A stretch of DNA of 64,000 nucleotides from Kluyvera sp040932435. Its GTDB lineage: Bacteria > Pseudomonadota > Gammaproteobacteria > Enterobacterales > Enterobacteriaceae. Of this stretch, positions 62,708-64,000 are shown one piece after another. The notes under the pieces are model-generated. The model was given only the letters and a program-made list of their open reading frames with translations. It ran no database searches and was not told the origin of the DNA. Position numbers and translations under genes: made by a program. How positions within the stretch are numbered: the stretch's first letter is position 1; each line of letters begins with the position of its first letter. The stretch covers positions 171,966 through 235,965 of the forward strand of contig NZ_JBFQGA010000009.1 of NCBI RefSeq assembly GCF_040932435.1, read 5' to 3'.

Positions 62708-62927
62708 GGGCTTCAAACCGTGAGGATAGACAGATTTCGAGCGCATCATGCCACTGCTAAAAACATTGTCAATCTACCTGATTTCCGCCGATACGCGCTT
62801 TATCACTGAACGATTGAAGTTTCTTATTCAGCGTCACAAAACATATTCATGACAGAAATCTATTTGATTGTTTTTATTGAAATTGAGTAAAAAAGGCGAG
62901 GAAGGTTCAGTTGAAAAAATTCATGAA

Positions 62928-62960
62928 CAAAAAGTGCCAGGGCAGGCTTGCCCTGGCAGC
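62928..62960 (-). terminator. dmsABC terminator
   Basis: TGCCAGGGCA (62935-62944) pairs with TGCCCTGGCA (62949-62958) around GGCT. Read leftward it continues CTTTTTG, a fair U-tract, 9 bases past the dmsC stop. Confidence 0.82.
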
Positions 62961-62969
62961 TTATTTTAC

Positions 62970-63833
62970 TTAACTGGCTACCGCCATGCCGACGGTCATA
63001 TGCAGGCCGTAGAACACACCGCGGCCAATCAGCTCACCCACCAGCACCAGCACAAATGCCAAGCTCAGCAGCGGCAGAGCGGGTTGATAGCCTTTTAGCT
63101 GCGGCACCACCCAGCATACCAGCGCGAGGATAATCGCTGCCACGCGCCATGCCATCAGCGAACCGTAATCAGGTACCAACGCAGAAGCCTGCTGGATAGA
63201 GCTGTGGATAGACGCCAGTTCGACGCCCTGCATCAGCGAAACCACTACGCTCACTGCCAGCGCAGCCAGACTCACTGCTGGCAGCAGACGCAGCGCCCAG
63301 CCTCCAACTTTGGCCCAGCACAGCAGCAGATAGCCCAGCAGCGGCCCACCGATAAACAACGTCAGGAAGAAACTCAGCGGCGTCCAGACGCTGTACCAAG
63401 TCGGTACGGTATCGATGGTGTTATAGACCCGCACCATCATCCACACAAACACCACGCCCAGCACCATCGTTACCACCAGCCACAGGCTGCGCAACGCGCA
63501 CGACAGCTTGTTGGTCACGGCGAGCAACCAGCCGATTCCGCCAACGGCAAAGAAGATAGAGCCACTGGCGATTTCATTACTCAGCGACGATGCGCCGATA
63601 CGGTTAAGCGAGTTAAAGGCACGCAGCGGGGAGCCAAGATGCAGGATAGAGGCAATAAAGCCTATTCCCATCAGCACCCACAGCGCGAACATGCTCAACA
63701 CCACACGCTGCTGCTGCTCTCGCGTCAGTTGCCCTTTCATCAGCGCTAACGCCAGGACGATAAAACCACCGGCTACGCATTGCCCTAAGACCGTGAAGAT
63801 CATTAGCGGCCATTCATGCCATCCACTTCCCAT
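62970..63833 (-). CDS. dmsC: DMSO reductase membrane anchor DmsC
   Basis: A 287-residue inner-membrane protein with eight hydrophobic helices, same length as E. coli from MGSGWHEWPLMIFTVLGQCV (63833). It anchors the DmsAB catalytic dimer and oxidises menaquinol for anaerobic respiration on DMSO. The ATG sits one base after the dmsB stop and the ribosome site AAGGAGG lies within dmsB, so translation is coupled. Confidence 0.97.
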   Translation of the reverse strand: MGSGWHEWPLMIFTVLGQCVAGGFIVLALALMKGQLTREQQQRVVLSMFALWVLMGIGFIASILHLGSPLRAFNSLNRIGASSLSNEIASGSIFFAVGGIGWLLAVTNKLSCALRSLWLVVTMVLGVVFVWMMVRVYNTIDTVPTWYSVWTPLSFFLTLFIGGPLLGYLLLCWAKVGGWALRLLPAVSLAALAVSVVVSLMQGVELASIHSSIQQASALVPDYGSLMAWRVAAIILALVCWVVPQLKGYQPALPLLSLAFVLVLVGELIGRGVFYGLHMTVGMAVAS

Positions 63834-63834
63834 C

Positions 63835-64000
63835 TCACACCTCCTTCGGGTTGGCCAGATAGCCGGTTGTGTCGCCGCACGGACGTGCATTGGCGTTTGG
63901 TTTAATCACGATGCTTGGCTTGGTGAAGTGCGCCGATGGCAACGGCGCAACCGCTGCAAGCTGGCCGTGTTTCTGACGCAGCTCTTCAATCGGACCGAAG
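63835..64000 (-). CDS. dmsB: DMSO reductase iron-sulfur subunit DmsB, C-terminal end
   Basis: The frame runs off the right edge and ends in TGA at 63837-63835. The visible 54 residues include HFTKPSIVIKPNANARPCGD and end TTGYLANPKEV, nearly the same as the E. coli DmsB tail, apart from a Cys in place of Thr in the ARPCGD segment. The four-cluster ferredoxin domain is outside the window. It carries electrons from DmsC to the molybdenum subunit DmsA. Confidence 0.92.
   Translation of the reverse strand, partial: FGPIEELRQKHGQLAAVAPLPSAHFTKPSIVIKPNANARPCGDTTGYLANPKEV

Overview
This window is ordinary core chromosome of a member of the Enterobacteriaceae. Almost every gene matches, in product, length and order, the Escherichia coli region running from yccS through ompA, fabA, pyrD, pepN, ompF, mukB, rpsA, aroA and pflB to dmsB, drawn here in the opposite orientation. 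The OmpF-type porin looks more like the Klebsiella/Enterobacter OmpK35 type than E. coli OmpF. Together with the absence of several genes E. coli carries in this interval, this points to a relative such as Klebsiella, Enterobacter, Citrobacter or Kluyvera. I cannot fix the genus from sequence alone. I saw no prophage, insertion sequence, CRISPR array, rRNA or tRNA gene, and no convincing new defence or biosynthetic system.

Layout, left to right. 0-6 kb: the yccS 3' end, sxy (competence regulator), sulA (SOS division inhibitor), ompA, matP, lonH and fabA. 6-14 kb: rmf, the pqiABC inter-membrane lipid transport genes, uup and rlmL. 14-24 kb: ycbX, zapC, pyrD, a lone ssuE, pepN, pncB and asnS. 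24-30 kb: ompF, aspC, gloC, mepK and ldtD. 30-38 kb: the cmoM-mukF-mukE-mukB condensin operon and elyC. 38-47 kb: ycbJ and the comEC-msbA-lpxK-ycaQ-ycaR-kdsB operon (lipid A/LPS supply plus DNA uptake and repair). 47-53 kb: cmk-rpsA-ihfB, serC-aroA and ycaP. 53-60 kb: ycaO, focA-pflB and pflA (anaerobic pyruvate/formate metabolism). 60-64 kb: ycaM, ycaD, dmsC and the 3' end of dmsB.

Several control sites are readable: a LexA box at sulA, FadR/FabR-type sites at fabA, a PurR box and a start-switching hairpin at pyrD, a NadR box at pncB, an FNR box at focA, and possible Sxy-dependent CRP-S sites at sxy and comEC. Repeats are one ERIC/IRU element in the gloC leader and one REP pair (BIME) after mukB. 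The best leads are modest: ssuE stranded without ssuADCB, a Lon-like protein with an intact protease dyad but a degenerate ATPase, the ERIC hairpin just before the gloC start, a branched inverted repeat between ldtD and mepK, and candidate CRP-S sites that would tie sxy and comEC into one competence circuit.
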